64,000 bases of DNA from Luteimonas vadosa (GTDB lineage: Bacteria > Pseudomonadota > Gammaproteobacteria > Xanthomonadales > Xanthomonadaceae), in the NCBI RefSeq assembly GCF_039543545.1, contig NZ_BAABJY010000001.1:1054001-1118000 (forward strand), written 5' to 3'. This document shows, piece by piece, positions 12,130 through 21,543 of the stretch; the stretch's first letter is position 1; every line of letters begins with the position of its first letter. The notes under the pieces were generated by a model. It did no database searches and had not been told where the DNA came from. It saw only the letters and a program-made list of their open reading frames with translations. The translations under genes were made by a program, and so were the position numbers.

Positions 12130-13467
12130 ATGTCGCTGAAAATGGGCCTGGGCACCGGGATCTCCGCGCAGACCTACGCGCGCCGCCGCCGGCAGCTGAT
12201 GCGGATGGCTGGCGATGACGCGATCCTGGTGCTGCCATCGGCACCCGAGCGGGTCCGCAGCCGCGACACGCACTATCCGTACCGCCAGGATTCCGATCTC
12301 TGGTACCTGACCGGATTCGGCGAACCCGAGGCCGTGCTGGTCCTCGTGCCGGGGCGGAAGCACGGCGAGAGCCTCCTGTTCTGCCGCGAGCGTGACCCGG
12401 AGCGGGAGGGCTGGGACGGGCCGCGCGCCGGACCCGATGGCGTCGTGGAGCGCTTCGGCATGGACGACGGTTTCCCCATCGAAGACCTGGACGAGATCCT
12501 GCCGGGGCTGCTCGAAGGGCGGACCCGCGTGTACTACCACTTCGGTCGGGACACCGATTTCGACCTGAAGCTGATCGGCTGGCTCAACCGCGTCCGCGCG
12601 ATGATGCGGATGGGCGCGCAGCCGCCGCACGAATTCCTGGAGCTCGGCCACTTGCTGGACGAGATGCGCTTGTTCAAGTCCGCCGAGGAATTGCGCCTGA
12701 TGCGTCGCGCCGCCGACATCAGCGTGCGCGCCCACCAGGCCGCGATGCGAATCGCCAGGCCGGGCATCCGCGAGTACGAACTGCAGGCCGAACTGGAACG
12801 GGTGTTCCGCGCGAGCGATGCCGAGCCGGCCTACCACAGCATCGTCGGCGCCGGCGGGAACGCCTGCGTGCTGCACTATCGCGCCAATAACGGCCGCGCC
12901 AGGGCGGGGGACCTGGTGCTGATCGACGCCGGCGCCGAATACCGCGGTTATGCCGCCGACATCACCCGCACCTTCCCGGTCAACGGCCGTTTCGGCAAGG
13001 CGCAACGCGTGCTGCACGACCTGGTCGCCGAAGCCCAGGCCGCCGCGCTGGCGCAGGCCAGGCCCGGCGTGGCCTACGAAGCGGGTCACCAGGCCGCGGT
13101 CCAGACGCTCACCGAAGGCCTGCTACGGCTGGGCCTGCTCAAGGGCAAGCTGGAAAAGAACATTACCGACGGCAGCTACAAGCGCTTCTACCGCCACAAG
13201 ACCGGGCACTGGATCGGGCTGGACGTGCACGACGTCGGCGAGTACCGGGTGGACGACCAGTCACGGGTGCTCGAGCCGGGCATGGCGTTCACCATCGAGC
13301 CGGGACTGTACATCGCTCCGGACGACACGACGGTCGCTGAAAAGTGGCGGGGGATCGGCATCCGCATCGAGGACGACGTCGCGATCACCCCGGTGGGACA
13401 CGAGGTACTCACCGATGGGCTGGCGCGCAGCGCGGATGAGATCGAGGAGTTCATGGCGGCCGGCTGA
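12130..13467 (+). CDS. pepP: Xaa-Pro aminopeptidase II
   Basis: An M24B metallopeptidase that removes N-terminal residues preceding proline. 445 aa, normal length. The N-terminal aminopeptidase-P domain has 'SRDTHYPYRQDSDLWYLTGF'. The pita-bread catalytic domain carries the five metal ligands: Asp266 ('LIDAG'), Asp277 ('AADITR'), His360 ('KTGHWIGLDVHDVGEY'), Glu390 ('TIEPGLY') and Glu414 ('IRIEDDV'). Start ATG 12130 is used; an in-frame ATG at 12142 is possible and neither has a strong Shine-Dalgarno. Probably co-transcribed with ygfB. The 194 bp between it and the convergent next gene show nothing I can name. Confidence 0.96.
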   Translation: MSLKMGLGTGISAQTYARRRRQLMRMAGDDAILVLPSAPERVRSRDTHYPYRQDSDLWYLTGFGEPEAVLVLVPGRKHGESLLFCRERDPEREGWDGPRAGPDGVVERFGMDDGFPIEDLDEILPGLLEGRTRVYYHFGRDTDFDLKLIGWLNRVRAMMRMGAQPPHEFLELGHLLDEMRLFKSAEELRLMRRAADISVRAHQAAMRIARPGIREYELQAELERVFRASDAEPAYHSIVGAGGNACVLHYRANNGRARAGDLVLIDAGAEYRGYAADITRTFPVNGRFGKAQRVLHDLVAEAQAAALAQARPGVAYEAGHQAAVQTLTEGLLRLGLLKGKLEKNITDGSYKRFYRHKTGHWIGLDVHDVGEYRVDDQSRVLEPGMAFTIEPGLYIAPDDTTVAEKWRGIGIRIEDDVAITPVGHEVLTDGLARSADEIEEFMAAG

Positions 13468-13661
13468 GCGAGGCTTCCGGCCAGTGGCCCCGGCGCAGCC
13501 GCCACGCTTGCAATCGATCCGCTCTGCCCCAAGACGAGTTCGCGGGGCGAACCCGAGCGCCCCGCCGATCCACTCCCGATCACGGGACCAATCCCTGCCA
13601 CGGGGGCTACGGACGGCGGGCGAAGGACCCGTCGCCTGCGCAGCCCGGGTCGGTACGGCTT

Positions 13662-14987
13662 TCAGCCCAGTTCCGTGAATCCTTCCCGGGTCAGGTTGGC
13701 CGGTTCGTCGACGGTGCACAGCACGTCGTCCTCGATGCGGATGCCGCCGTAGGGGCGGAAGGCATCGACCTTGCCCCAGTCCACCGCGCCGGCGTGCTCG
13801 GAGGCGCGCAGTTCCGCCATCAACAGGTCGGCGAAATAGATGCCAGGTTCGATGGTGACCACGGCGCCCGGTTCGAGGGTGCGGGTCAGGCGGAGATAGG
13901 GATGGCCGTCGGGTTTGTCGATCGTGCCCCCTTGGTCGGAGGCGAGGAACCCACCGACGTCGTGCACCTGCAGGCCGATGTAATGGCCGATGCCATGGGG
14001 AAAGAACTTTGCGCTGACGCCGGTTTCCAGCGCAGACTCGGGCGCCATGTCGAGGATGCCGGCGTCGCGCAGGATGGTGGCCATCTCCAGGTGCGCGGCG
14101 AGGTGGATCTCGCGGTAGTCGGTCCCGGCGCGCACCTTGCCGCACAGGCGCTGCTCCGCGGCATCGACGGCGTCGACGAGCCCCTGGAATTCGCTGCCCG
14201 TGTCCGACGCGTAGGTGCGGGTGATGTCGCAGGCATAACCGGCATGGCCGGCGCCGGCGTCGATCAGGAAGCTCAGGCTCCGCTCCGGTGGCGTGCGATC
14301 GCGCTCGGTGTAGTGGAGCACCGCGCCATGGCCGTTGAGCGCGACGATGTTGTTGTAGGGGAGGTCGTTCGCGTCCTGGCCTGCCGCCTGGCAATAGGCG
14401 AGGTGGATCTCGAACTCGCTGGCGCCTGCGCGAAAAGCGCGCTCGGCGGCCGCGTGCGCGCGCACGCCGTTGCGCGTGGCTTCGCGCATCATCCCGATTT
14501 CGTAGCGGGTCTTGGTCGCGCGGTGGTAGTCGAGGTAGTCGACCACCAACTGCGGGTTGTTGGGGACGTACGGCCCCAGCCTGCTTCGCGGTTCACCGAG
14601 GATGGCGCACCGTCCGGGGTCCCGGGGCAGGAACTGCTGCGCCTCTTCCGGGGTGCGGATGACTTCGATCTCGAAATGGTCCACCCAGAATCCGGCCGGG
14701 GCCTCGGGCACCACGTGCCAATAGTCGTGGGGTTGCAGGTAGAGCAGCCTCGGCTTGGCACCCGGCGTGGCGATCAACCAGCTGCCCGGGTTCCGGGTCA
14801 GCGGCAACCAGGCCTTGAACTGGGGGTTGACGGCGTATGGGTAGTCGCGATCGTCGAACACCTGGTAATGGATTTCGCCACTGGGCACCACCAGGTGGTC
14901 GAAGCCGCCGCGCTCCAGGGCGACGCGGGTGCGCTCCTGGAGGGTGTCGAGATGTTCGCCGTATAGCGAGGCGAGCGATGCGTGCAT
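13662..14987 (-). CDS. pepQ: Xaa-Pro dipeptidase
   Basis: A 441-aa M24B peptidase, the length of bacterial prolidase (about 440). Diagnostic stretches are 'MHASLASLYGEHLDTLQERT' at the start, 'PYNNIVALNGHGAVLHYTE' and the metal-binding segments 'LIDAGAGHAGYACDITRTY', 'FPHGIGHYIGLQVHDVGG', 'VVTIEPGIYF' and 'GGIRIEDDV'. The start at ATG 14987 matches the known N-terminus; the open frame to 15212 is Arg/Pro-rich shadow. It is convergent with pepP and lies 101 bp downstream of the PilZ gene, so it may be read from that operon. Confidence 0.93.
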   Translation of the reverse strand: MHASLASLYGEHLDTLQERTRVALERGGFDHLVVPSGEIHYQVFDDRDYPYAVNPQFKAWLPLTRNPGSWLIATPGAKPRLLYLQPHDYWHVVPEAPAGFWVDHFEIEVIRTPEEAQQFLPRDPGRCAILGEPRSRLGPYVPNNPQLVVDYLDYHRATKTRYEIGMMREATRNGVRAHAAAERAFRAGASEFEIHLAYCQAAGQDANDLPYNNIVALNGHGAVLHYTERDRTPPERSLSFLIDAGAGHAGYACDITRTYASDTGSEFQGLVDAVDAAEQRLCGKVRAGTDYREIHLAAHLEMATILRDAGILDMAPESALETGVSAKFFPHGIGHYIGLQVHDVGGFLASDQGGTIDKPDGHPYLRLTRTLEPGAVVTIEPGIYFADLLMAELRASEHAGAVDWGKVDAFRPYGGIRIEDDVLCTVDEPANLTREGFTELG

Positions 14988-15088
14988 GGGATGGGCGCCG
15001 GGCAGGGGGCGACCATTCTGCCGCAATTGCCCGAGGGCCGCCGCTCCATCTGGCATGGGCCGGCCGCTGCCGCGGGGCGCGCGCATCG

Positions 15089-15439
15089 CTACTCGTAGCG
15101 GCTGCCGGGGGCTTCGATCCAGGTGCGCAGCTGGGTGGATTGCTGTTCGGTGACTCCGAGAAACCGGAACCCCGTCCACGCCAGTCCAGGGGCGCTGGCC
15201 GAGTCCAGCCACAGCAGGTGGGCACCCAACTCCAGGGGAAGCGTGCTTCCCTGCTCACCGGGGAGCTGGAACTGGAACTGGTACAGCGCGTCCTCGACCA
15301 GCGATTCGGTGGCCATGAGCAGCATGCCCGTTTCCGACAGGTTGCCGATGCGGCCGACCACGCGCTCGGTCATCATGTCGGTGACCGCAATGGTCCCGGT
15401 GGCCTTGCGACGCCGGGCACGGCGGAACTCGTTGATCAT
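15089..15439 (-). CDS. PilZ domain protein (c-di-GMP binding)
   Basis: 116 aa, a single PilZ domain. The c-di-GMP-binding residues are present: an RxxxR motif in 'EFRRARRRKATG' (residues 4-15) and 'NLSETGM' (33-39, the N/D-x-S-x-x-G motif). The rest has the beta-barrel pattern of the fold, ending 'GFRFLGV'. It should be a cytosolic c-di-GMP effector. The ATG at 15439 overlaps the stop of the DUF1631 gene (ATGA), so the two are probably coupled and may act together. The target is unknown. Confidence 0.9.
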   Translation of the reverse strand: MINEFRRARRRKATGTIAVTDMMTERVVGRIGNLSETGMLLMATESLVEDALYQFQFQLPGEQGSTLPLELGAHLLWLDSASAPGLAWTGFRFLGVTEQQSTQLRTWIEAPGSRYE

Positions 15440-17811
15440 GCGCCTGCCTCGTCGATCTCGGGCGCGGCGTCGCCCCGACTCGCAAAACTGCGCAGGGCCT
15501 TGACGGCGGCTTGCCACGCGCGGTCCACGAGTCGGCCGCTCGCCGCCGTCACGATCCGCGCCTGTCCGTTGGCCAGCATTCGCGCGAGTGCGTCGAGAGA
15601 CTGTTCGCCCACGCGCTGGCCCCGCTGGTTGACGAACAGCGCGTGGCCCGTGACGGGGCTGTACCACGACAAGCGCCTGCGGACCACGTCGCCTTGCTGG
15701 TTGGTGGTGAACTCGATCCAGGTGCCGAAGGGCATGACGCGCAATTGCTCGAAGCGTTCCTGTTCCGCCGGCGTCCGCGGCGGCAGCCGGACCTGCTTCC
15801 TGGTCGTCGCTTCCTCGCCCAGGCGTGCGCGCGCCTTGACCTTCATCGCAAGTTCGGTGCGCGATGCCGGGTCGTCGTCGTCGCTGATGCCGCTTGTCAG
15901 GCGTTGCGCGATCACGCCCGCCTCTTCCCCCTGGTACCCGACCTGGCTCAACGCGGACTCGACATGCCGCGCCAGGGCGGGATCGACCTCCGTGCGCTCC
16001 TCCGAATGGCCGCAGGCTTCGATGATCTGGCGCGTCGCCTCCAGCTGCTTCTGCCACTCGTCGGAGTCTTCGCCATGCCGCAGCAGGGTGAGGGTCAGAA
16101 CGTCCGCCCACGCCTGGTTGAGCAGGGCGCGGGTGAACTTGGGGATGCGGCGATCACCGACCAGTTCGGCCAGGGTGCTGGACGTACGGAGTTTGGCGAC
16201 CTCCAGCTTCTCCTTGCCGCGCGCGGCCTCCACGTGCCGCCGTTCGAGCAGTTCGGCCTTCCGGATGTTCGCTTCGAGCGTCTTCTGCAACCGCTGGTTG
16301 ATGTCCTGGAAGATGCGGTCGTCGCCATCGTACTTCTCGACCACGTCGTCGACCGCCTGTTTCAGCGGCGACAGCAGCTGGGGGTCGAAATCCTCCTTGT
16401 CGAGCCATTTGGCGGCGGTCTCGGCCACGGTATTGAGCAGCTGCCGCGCCGGATGGCTGCCGCGCACGAAGAATCCGCCGTCATGCAGGGCGACGCGCAA
16501 CATCGGCAATTGCAGGCGGCGAAGCAGCGCGGCGGAGGGGGCTTCGCTGTCGATTTCGCCTTCGATCTGCGAGTACAGCATGTTGAGCAGCTCGAACGTA
16601 TCCTCGTCGGCCTGGGACAGGCGCGCGCCATGGCCGCGTTGCTGGCGCGCCTGCGCGAGCAGGGTTTGCTTGATGTCCGCGAGCGTCCGCGCGGATCCCG
16701 TGGGCGACGAGGGTTGGGTTTGCAGCGCGGCGAGCGCGTCGTCGAGGTCGAGGCTATCGAGCTGGGTCCGGGCGTTCGCCCTTCGCGAAGGACGCAGCTT
16801 GCCGAGAAGTTCCCGGCGGCCGGACATCAGCTGCCGCAGCGAAGCGTAGGCGGTCTCCTCCTCGGCCCGGTCCATCTCGTCGTCGACATCGTCCGGCTCG
16901 CCCAGCCACGCGGTGTGCGGGCGATGCCTGTCAGGCGGCGTCCGCTGCGCGCTCGCGCGCCCCGTACGGAAACGGGCGGGTTCTCGCGATTCCCCCGGGT
17001 CGTCACTTGAGGTTTCCTTGTCCGCCTGCCTTCCTGCGCCGGCCCTGGCCCGTTCCGCGGGGGTCGCCGCAGCCGGGTCCGGGTTCTGCAGGGTCGGCCG
17101 CGCGCGGATCGGCACGTAGGTCAGCCCCGGCAGGATGCCGTCGCTTGCCATGGTGGCGTCGAGCTTGTCGAGGATGCCGCCGTAGGCCGGCATCACGTGG
17201 CGGTCGAACAGGCGGTACAGGAGCAGGCGTGCATCAAGGTTGATCTCCAGTGCGACGCTGGCATGGTGCAGCGCGCGGCACAGCGCTTGCGGTCCCAGCG
17301 GGATGCGCGACGCATCCGGCGCGGGGGTCCCCGCGAGTACGCCGAAGCGTTGGCTCAGCAAGTGAAGCGCGAGGTTGGACCGCGCTTCCTGGCGCACGGC
17401 GACATCGCGCAGCACCACGTCCTCGTCGAGCGTGACGTCCTCCACCAGGCTGAGCGTCTGGAAGCCCTGCACCTGCGATTCGGACTGTTGGGCCGGGGCC
17501 ACCTTGTGGCGGATCGCAGCCACGCTGGCCTCCAATTCGACCATCAGGTGCGGGACCAGGTCGGCGCGATGCATGCGAAAGGTACGCAGCGTCTGCATGT
17601 AGGCCGATTCGTTGCCTGGATTGCGCGCGGTGTCGGCCAGCCGGAACAGCTCGCGCTCGAATTCGTCCAGCAGCACCCGCAGGCTGTGGTCGAGCTCCAT
17701 CGATACGAGCGTCCGCGCGTTTTCCAGGACGGCGCGTACGCGCCTGGGCAGGTTTGCGGCGGCAAGCGTGCGCGGCGCGGCTTCTTCCGTCGGCGGCGTG
17801 TTCACAGACAT
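15436..17811 (-). CDS. DUF1631 family protein
   Basis: 791 aa, soluble, no signal peptide or membrane segment. It matches the DUF1631 family of beta/gammaproteobacteria: N-terminal helical part 'LVSMELDHSLRVLLDEFERE', a central disordered linker (about 250-330, rich in Pro, Arg and Asp) and a long helical region including 'DLIEKYDGD'-like 'VVEKYDGDDRIFQDINQRL'. Near the C-terminus 'GTWIEF' and 'RRLSWYSPVTGHALFVNQRG' look like a PilZ-type beta-barrel, which is my inference. The start ATG 17811 lies inside the end of hemW (10-bp overlap). Function unknown; the neighbouring PilZ gene suggests c-di-GMP or pilus-related regulation. Confidence 0.85.
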   Translation of the reverse strand: MSVNTPPTEEAAPRTLAAANLPRRVRAVLENARTLVSMELDHSLRVLLDEFERELFRLADTARNPGNESAYMQTLRTFRMHRADLVPHLMVELEASVAAIRHKVAPAQQSESQVQGFQTLSLVEDVTLDEDVVLRDVAVRQEARSNLALHLLSQRFGVLAGTPAPDASRIPLGPQALCRALHHASVALEINLDARLLLYRLFDRHVMPAYGGILDKLDATMASDGILPGLTYVPIRARPTLQNPDPAAATPAERARAGAGRQADKETSSDDPGESREPARFRTGRASAQRTPPDRHRPHTAWLGEPDDVDDEMDRAEEETAYASLRQLMSGRRELLGKLRPSRRANARTQLDSLDLDDALAALQTQPSSPTGSARTLADIKQTLLAQARQQRGHGARLSQADEDTFELLNMLYSQIEGEIDSEAPSAALLRRLQLPMLRVALHDGGFFVRGSHPARQLLNTVAETAAKWLDKEDFDPQLLSPLKQAVDDVVEKYDGDDRIFQDINQRLQKTLEANIRKAELLERRHVEAARGKEKLEVAKLRTSSTLAELVGDRRIPKFTRALLNQAWADVLTLTLLRHGEDSDEWQKQLEATRQIIEACGHSEERTEVDPALARHVESALSQVGYQGEEAGVIAQRLTSGISDDDDPASRTELAMKVKARARLGEEATTRKQVRLPPRTPAEQERFEQLRVMPFGTWIEFTTNQQGDVVRRRLSWYSPVTGHALFVNQRGQRVGEQSLDALARMLANGQARIVTAASGRLVDRAWQAAVKALRSFASRGDAAPEIDEAGA

Positions 17812-19043
17812 GTTGGCGTTCGGTCCCCCCCCACCGTGCTTGATAGCACGGCCCCGTCCTCCGGGGCCAGTCTTGGTCCATCCAGGAACAGGGAAATCAG
17901 GTCGTTTCCGAACCGCCGTCCCAGTTCCGTGGGTACGGCCGCGTCCCGGTCCATGTCCAGCCAGTCCCGTTCCCGGGCGATGGCCAGTGGGGCCGCGATC
18001 GTGCTTCTGTGCAGACCGGTCCTGTCCTCGTAATCCGAGAACCGGAATCCCTCCACCAGGCGCAGCGCATTGAGCATGAACTCGAAGGGGCGTTGCGCGT
18101 CTGCCACGGACTCGTCGCCTCCGATGGCCGCGTCGGTGCCAGCCGTGGCGAGCCACGCCGAGGGATGCTTGTGCTTCCAGCGTCGCCGGATGATGCCGCC
18201 GGCGGCATCCGTCAGCTTGCCGTGCGCGCCGGCGCCGATCCCGAGGTAGTCGCCGAATCGCCAGTAATTGAGGTTGTGGGCGCACTCGCGGCCCGCCGGC
18301 GCGTATGCGCTGACTTCGTACTGGGCATGGCCGGCGGCGGCAATGCGCCCCTGGCACTGCAGCTGCATCTCCCAGGCGAGATCGTCGTCGGGGAGGTCCC
18401 CCGGGGGCCGTGCGGCGAACAGCGTGTTGGGTTCGAGCGTGAGCTGGTAGTGCGACAGGTGCGTGGGCTGGAGTGCCAGGGCCCGTTCCACGTCGTGTTC
18501 GGCCATGGCCAGGTCCTGGCCGGGCAAGGCGTACATCAAATCCAGGTTGATGTTGTCGAAACCCGCATCCTGCGCCAGCCGGACCGCAGCCTCCGCTTCC
18601 GCGCTGTCGTGGATGCGGCCCAGGCGCGCGAGCACGCCGTCGTCGAAGGACTGGATGCCGAAGCTGAGGCGGTTGACGCCGGCGCGCCGGTAGTCCTCGA
18701 ACCGGCCGTGCTCGGTCGTGCCGGGATTGGTTTCCAGCGTGATCTCGAGGCTGGGGACGAACGACAGGCGGGCGGCGGCTCCGTGCAGGAAGGCGTCGAT
18801 GGCATCGGCTGGGAAGAGGCTCGGCGTGCCGCCGCCGAAGAAGATGCTGTGGATGGGACGGCCACCGGCCAGGGGCAGGTCATGGTCCAGGTCCGCGAGC
18901 AAGGCCTCGACATAGGCGTTGAACGGCGGGGCAGCGGCACCGGCACCGGCCCGGAACTCGTGCGAGTTGAAGTCGCAGTAGGGGCATTTGCGAACGCACC
19001 AGGGGAGGTGCACGTACAGCGACAGGGGCGGGGGCGTCAGCAT
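17802..19043 (-). CDS. hemW: radical SAM heme chaperone HemW
   Basis: 413 aa. Family resemblance is to oxygen-independent coproporphyrinogen oxidases, but this is the HemW branch. The N-terminal [4Fe-4S] site is CxxxCxYC (Cys16, Cys20, Cys23 in 'WCVRKCPYCDFNSH'), then the SAM motif 'FFGGGTPSLF' and 'ETNPGT'. The conserved 'HNLNYW' occurs later. HemW inserts heme into respiratory proteins and has no oxidase activity. It starts at ATG 19043, 77 bp after rdgB. The rdgB(yggV)-hemW(yggW) neighbourhood is the same as in E. coli. Confidence 0.94.
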   Translation of the reverse strand: MLTPPPLSLYVHLPWCVRKCPYCDFNSHEFRAGAGAAAPPFNAYVEALLADLDHDLPLAGGRPIHSIFFGGGTPSLFPADAIDAFLHGAAARLSFVPSLEITLETNPGTTEHGRFEDYRRAGVNRLSFGIQSFDDGVLARLGRIHDSAEAEAAVRLAQDAGFDNINLDLMYALPGQDLAMAEHDVERALALQPTHLSHYQLTLEPNTLFAARPPGDLPDDDLAWEMQLQCQGRIAAAGHAQYEVSAYAPAGRECAHNLNYWRFGDYLGIGAGAHGKLTDAAGGIIRRRWKHKHPSAWLATAGTDAAIGGDESVADAQRPFEFMLNALRLVEGFRFSDYEDRTGLHRSTIAAPLAIARERDWLDMDRDAAVPTELGRRFGNDLISLFLDGPRLAPEDGAVLSSTVGGDRTPTCL

Positions 19044-19120
19044 GGGGCCATTGTAGGAGCGACCGCGGCCGCGGCCGCCTTGCGTGGTGGCGGGACTCGT
19101 CGCATTGCCAAAGACACTGA

Positions 19121-19717
19121 CTAAACCGCTTCGGACAGGCGCTGCCCCAGGATCGCCAAGGCCTGGCCGCGATGGCTGATGCTGTTTTTCACCGCCGGCT
19201 CGAGCTGGGCCGCGCTGCAGTCGTACCCGGGAACCTGGAACACCGGGTCGTAGCCGAATCCGCCCTGGCCGTGGCGCGAATGCAGGATGCTGCCGCGCCA
19301 ACGGCCTTCGGCGATGATGGGCTGCGGGTCCTCCGCGTGGCGCAGCAGCACGATCGACGCGTGGAAGTGGGCGCCACGCCTGTCGTCGGGCACGGACTCG
19401 AGCGCGGCAAGCAGCTTGTCGATGTTGGCGTCGGCATTGCCATGCACGCTGGCGTAGCGTGCCGACAGCAATCCCGGGGCGCCTTCGAGCGCATCCACGC
19501 AGAGGCCGGAATCGTCCGCCAGCGCGGGCAGTCCGGTCTGGCGGGCGGCGTGGCGCGCCTTGATCAGGGCGTTCTCGACGAAGCTGAGGCCGGTTTCCTC
19601 GATGTCGTGCACGCCCAGCTCGGCTTGCGGCACGCATGCGATGCCGGAACCGGCCAGCAGCTCCCCGAACTCGCGCAGCTTTCCGGCATTGCCGGAAGCC
19701 AGCACCAGCCGCCTCAT
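19121..19717 (-). CDS. rdgB: non-canonical purine NTP pyrophosphatase (RdgB/HAM1)
   Basis: Hydrolyses dITP/ITP and XTP to monophosphates so that deaminated purines stay out of DNA and RNA. 198 aa with the family hallmarks: 'LVLASGNAGKLREF' at the N-terminus, 'ETGLSFVENALIKARHAA' (41-58), 'ALADDSGLCVDALEGAPG' (catalytic Asp region, about 65-82), 'SARYA' and 'GQGGFGYDPVF' (about 150-160). Its ATG overlaps the rph stop (ATGA), so it is coupled to RNase PH. Confidence 0.97.
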   Translation of the reverse strand: MRRLVLASGNAGKLREFGELLAGSGIACVPQAELGVHDIEETGLSFVENALIKARHAARQTGLPALADDSGLCVDALEGAPGLLSARYASVHGNADANIDKLLAALESVPDDRRGAHFHASIVLLRHAEDPQPIIAEGRWRGSILHSRHGQGGFGYDPVFQVPGYDCSAAQLEPAVKNSISHRGQALAILGQRLSEAV

Positions 19718-20442
19718 CGCGCCAGTGCGTCCCTTTGCGCGGCAAGCAGCTCGCCGATGCCCTTGTCGGCCAGCACCAGGAGGGCGTCGAGCTCATCCCG
19801 CCGGAACGCGTGGCCTTCGGCCGTGCCCTGGAGCTCGATGAAGCCGCCGCCGTCGTTCATCACGACGTTCATGTCGGTGTCGCAGGCGCTGTCCTCGTCG
19901 TAGTCCAGGTCGAGCACGGGCACGCCGCGATGGATGCCGACCGACACGGCCGCGACCGCGCCGTGGATCGGATCCTGCTTGATCTGGCGTCCGGCCTGGA
20001 GCCAGCGCACGGCGTCGACCAGGGCCACGTACGCACCCGTGATCGCCGCGGTGCGCGTGCCACCGTCCGCCTGGAGGACATCACAATCCAGGGTGATGGT
20101 GCGTTCGCCCAGCGCGCCGCGATCGACGCAGGCACGCAGGCTGCGGCCCACCAGGCGCTGGATCTCCAGGGTGCGCCCGCCCTGTTTTCCGCGGGACGCC
20201 TCGCGGTCGCTACGGGTATGGGTCGCGCGCGGCAGCATGCCGTACTCGGCCGTCACCCAGCCTTCGCCCTTGCCCCGCAGGAAACCGGGGACGCGGTTTT
20301 CGACGCTGGCGGTGCACAGCACGCGGGTCTGCCCGAAGCTCACCAGCACCGATCCCTCGGCATGGCGCGTGTAGCCGCGCTCGATCCGAACCTCGCGCAT
20401 CTGGTCGGCGGCGCGGCCGCTGGGGCGTGACGGATCGGACAT
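19714..20442 (-). CDS. rph: ribonuclease PH
   Basis: Phosphorolytic 3' exoribonuclease that trims tRNA precursors. 242 aa after setting the start at ATG 20442 ('MSDPSRPSGRAADQMR'). It has the family stretches 'RHAEGSVLVSFGQTRVLCTASVE', the phosphate-site 'SDREASRGKQGGRTLEIQRL' (split here as two pieces around residues 80-100), 'DCDVLQADGGTRTAAITGA' and 'DLDYDEDSACDTDMNVV'. Unlike the truncated rph of some E. coli K-12 strains it looks intact. It is the first gene of the minus-strand operon and diverges from yicC with 137 bp between the starts. Confidence 0.96.
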   Translation of the reverse strand: MSDPSRPSGRAADQMREVRIERGYTRHAEGSVLVSFGQTRVLCTASVENRVPGFLRGKGEGWVTAEYGMLPRATHTRSDREASRGKQGGRTLEIQRLVGRSLRACVDRGALGERTITLDCDVLQADGGTRTAAITGAYVALVDAVRWLQAGRQIKQDPIHGAVAAVSVGIHRGVPVLDLDYDEDSACDTDMNVVMNDGGGFIELQGTAEGHAFRRDELDALLVLADKGIGELLAAQRDALAR

Positions 20443-20579
20443 GTCTGGTTTACCGTGGAATCGGCGCGCGAGTTTACCATCGCGGTCCCGGCGCCCGATC
20501 GCGGATGCCGCGCGAACCCGGGTCCGCCAATGTCGAGCCTGGATGTGTTTCCACCCGGTTCGACCCTGCAGGAGTCTCC

Positions 20580-21443
20580 ATGCCAATCCGCAGCATGACC
20601 GCCTTCGCCGCCGGCGAGCGCACCACGCCCTGGGGCACGCTGGGTTGCGAACTGCGTGCGGTCAACCATCGTTTCCTCGAGATCGGCACGCGCCTGCCCG
20701 AAGACCTTCGCGTGCTCGAACCCGAGATGCGACGGCGGATCGGCGCGCGCGTCTCGCGCGGCAAGCTCGACCTGTCGATGCGACTGCGACCGGCGGAAGG
20801 CGCGGACGCCCTGCGCGTCGACGAGGGCCTGCTGTCGCAGCTGGGCGCGATCGCGCGGCGGATCGAGCCCGATTTCCCGGGGCTCGGCACCGATTTCGCG
20901 AGCCTGCTGGCGATCCCCGGGGTTCTCCAGTCCGAAAGCGGGGACCCCGCCGCGCTGCAGGCGGAGGCGATGGCCCTGCTCGACGAAGTGATCGCCGGCT
21001 TCATCGCCGCGCGCGAACGCGAAGGCGCGCAGTTGGCGGCCGCGATCGACGAGCGCGTGGACGGCATCGAACGCCAGGCCGCCCTCGCGCGTGCGCTGAT
21101 GCCCGAGATCCGCGCCGGGCAGCGCGCCAAGCTCGATGCGCGGCTTGCCGAACTGGCGCAGCCCGCCGACCCGGGCCGGATCGAGCAGGAACTGGTGTTG
21201 TGGCTGCAGAAGCTCGACGTGGACGAGGAGCTCGATCGCCTGGACAGCCATGTGCTGGAGATCCGTCGCGTGCTCCGGCAGCCGGAACCGGCGGGGCGGC
21301 GGCTGGATTTCCTGCTGCAGGAGTTCAACCGTGAGTCCAACACGCTGGGATCCAAGTCGGTCGATGCCCGCACCACCGCCATCGCGGTGGAACTGAAGGT
21401 GCTGGTCGACCAGGTGCGCGAACAGGCGCAGAACATTGAATAG
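20580..21443 (+). CDS. yicC: YicC family endoribonuclease/adaptor
   Basis: 287 aa. 'MPIRSMTAFAAGE' at the N-terminus, 'ELRAVNHRFLEIGTRLPE' and the C-terminal 'DFLLQEFNRESNTLGSKSVD' are the signatures of the YicC family, now described in E. coli as an RNase. The start is ATG 20580, preceded by AGGAG at a good distance; the frame open further upstream is not supported. The gene is divergent from rph, which is the same neighbour as in E. coli. Two genes later gmk begins the rpoZ-spoT region. Confidence 0.94.
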   Translation: MPIRSMTAFAAGERTTPWGTLGCELRAVNHRFLEIGTRLPEDLRVLEPEMRRRIGARVSRGKLDLSMRLRPAEGADALRVDEGLLSQLGAIARRIEPDFPGLGTDFASLLAIPGVLQSESGDPAALQAEAMALLDEVIAGFIAAREREGAQLAAAIDERVDGIERQAALARALMPEIRAGQRAKLDARLAELAQPADPGRIEQELVLWLQKLDVDEELDRLDSHVLEIRRVLRQPEPAGRRLDFLLQEFNRESNTLGSKSVDARTTAIAVELKVLVDQVREQAQNIE

Positions 21444-21543
21444 CCGGGGAAGGGCGGCGACGGGATAAGCGGTAGCATTGCGGGGTCGCCGCCGAACCGG
21501 CTCCATCTTCCCGATCGCCCGACCCATGCCGAGCAACCGACCC

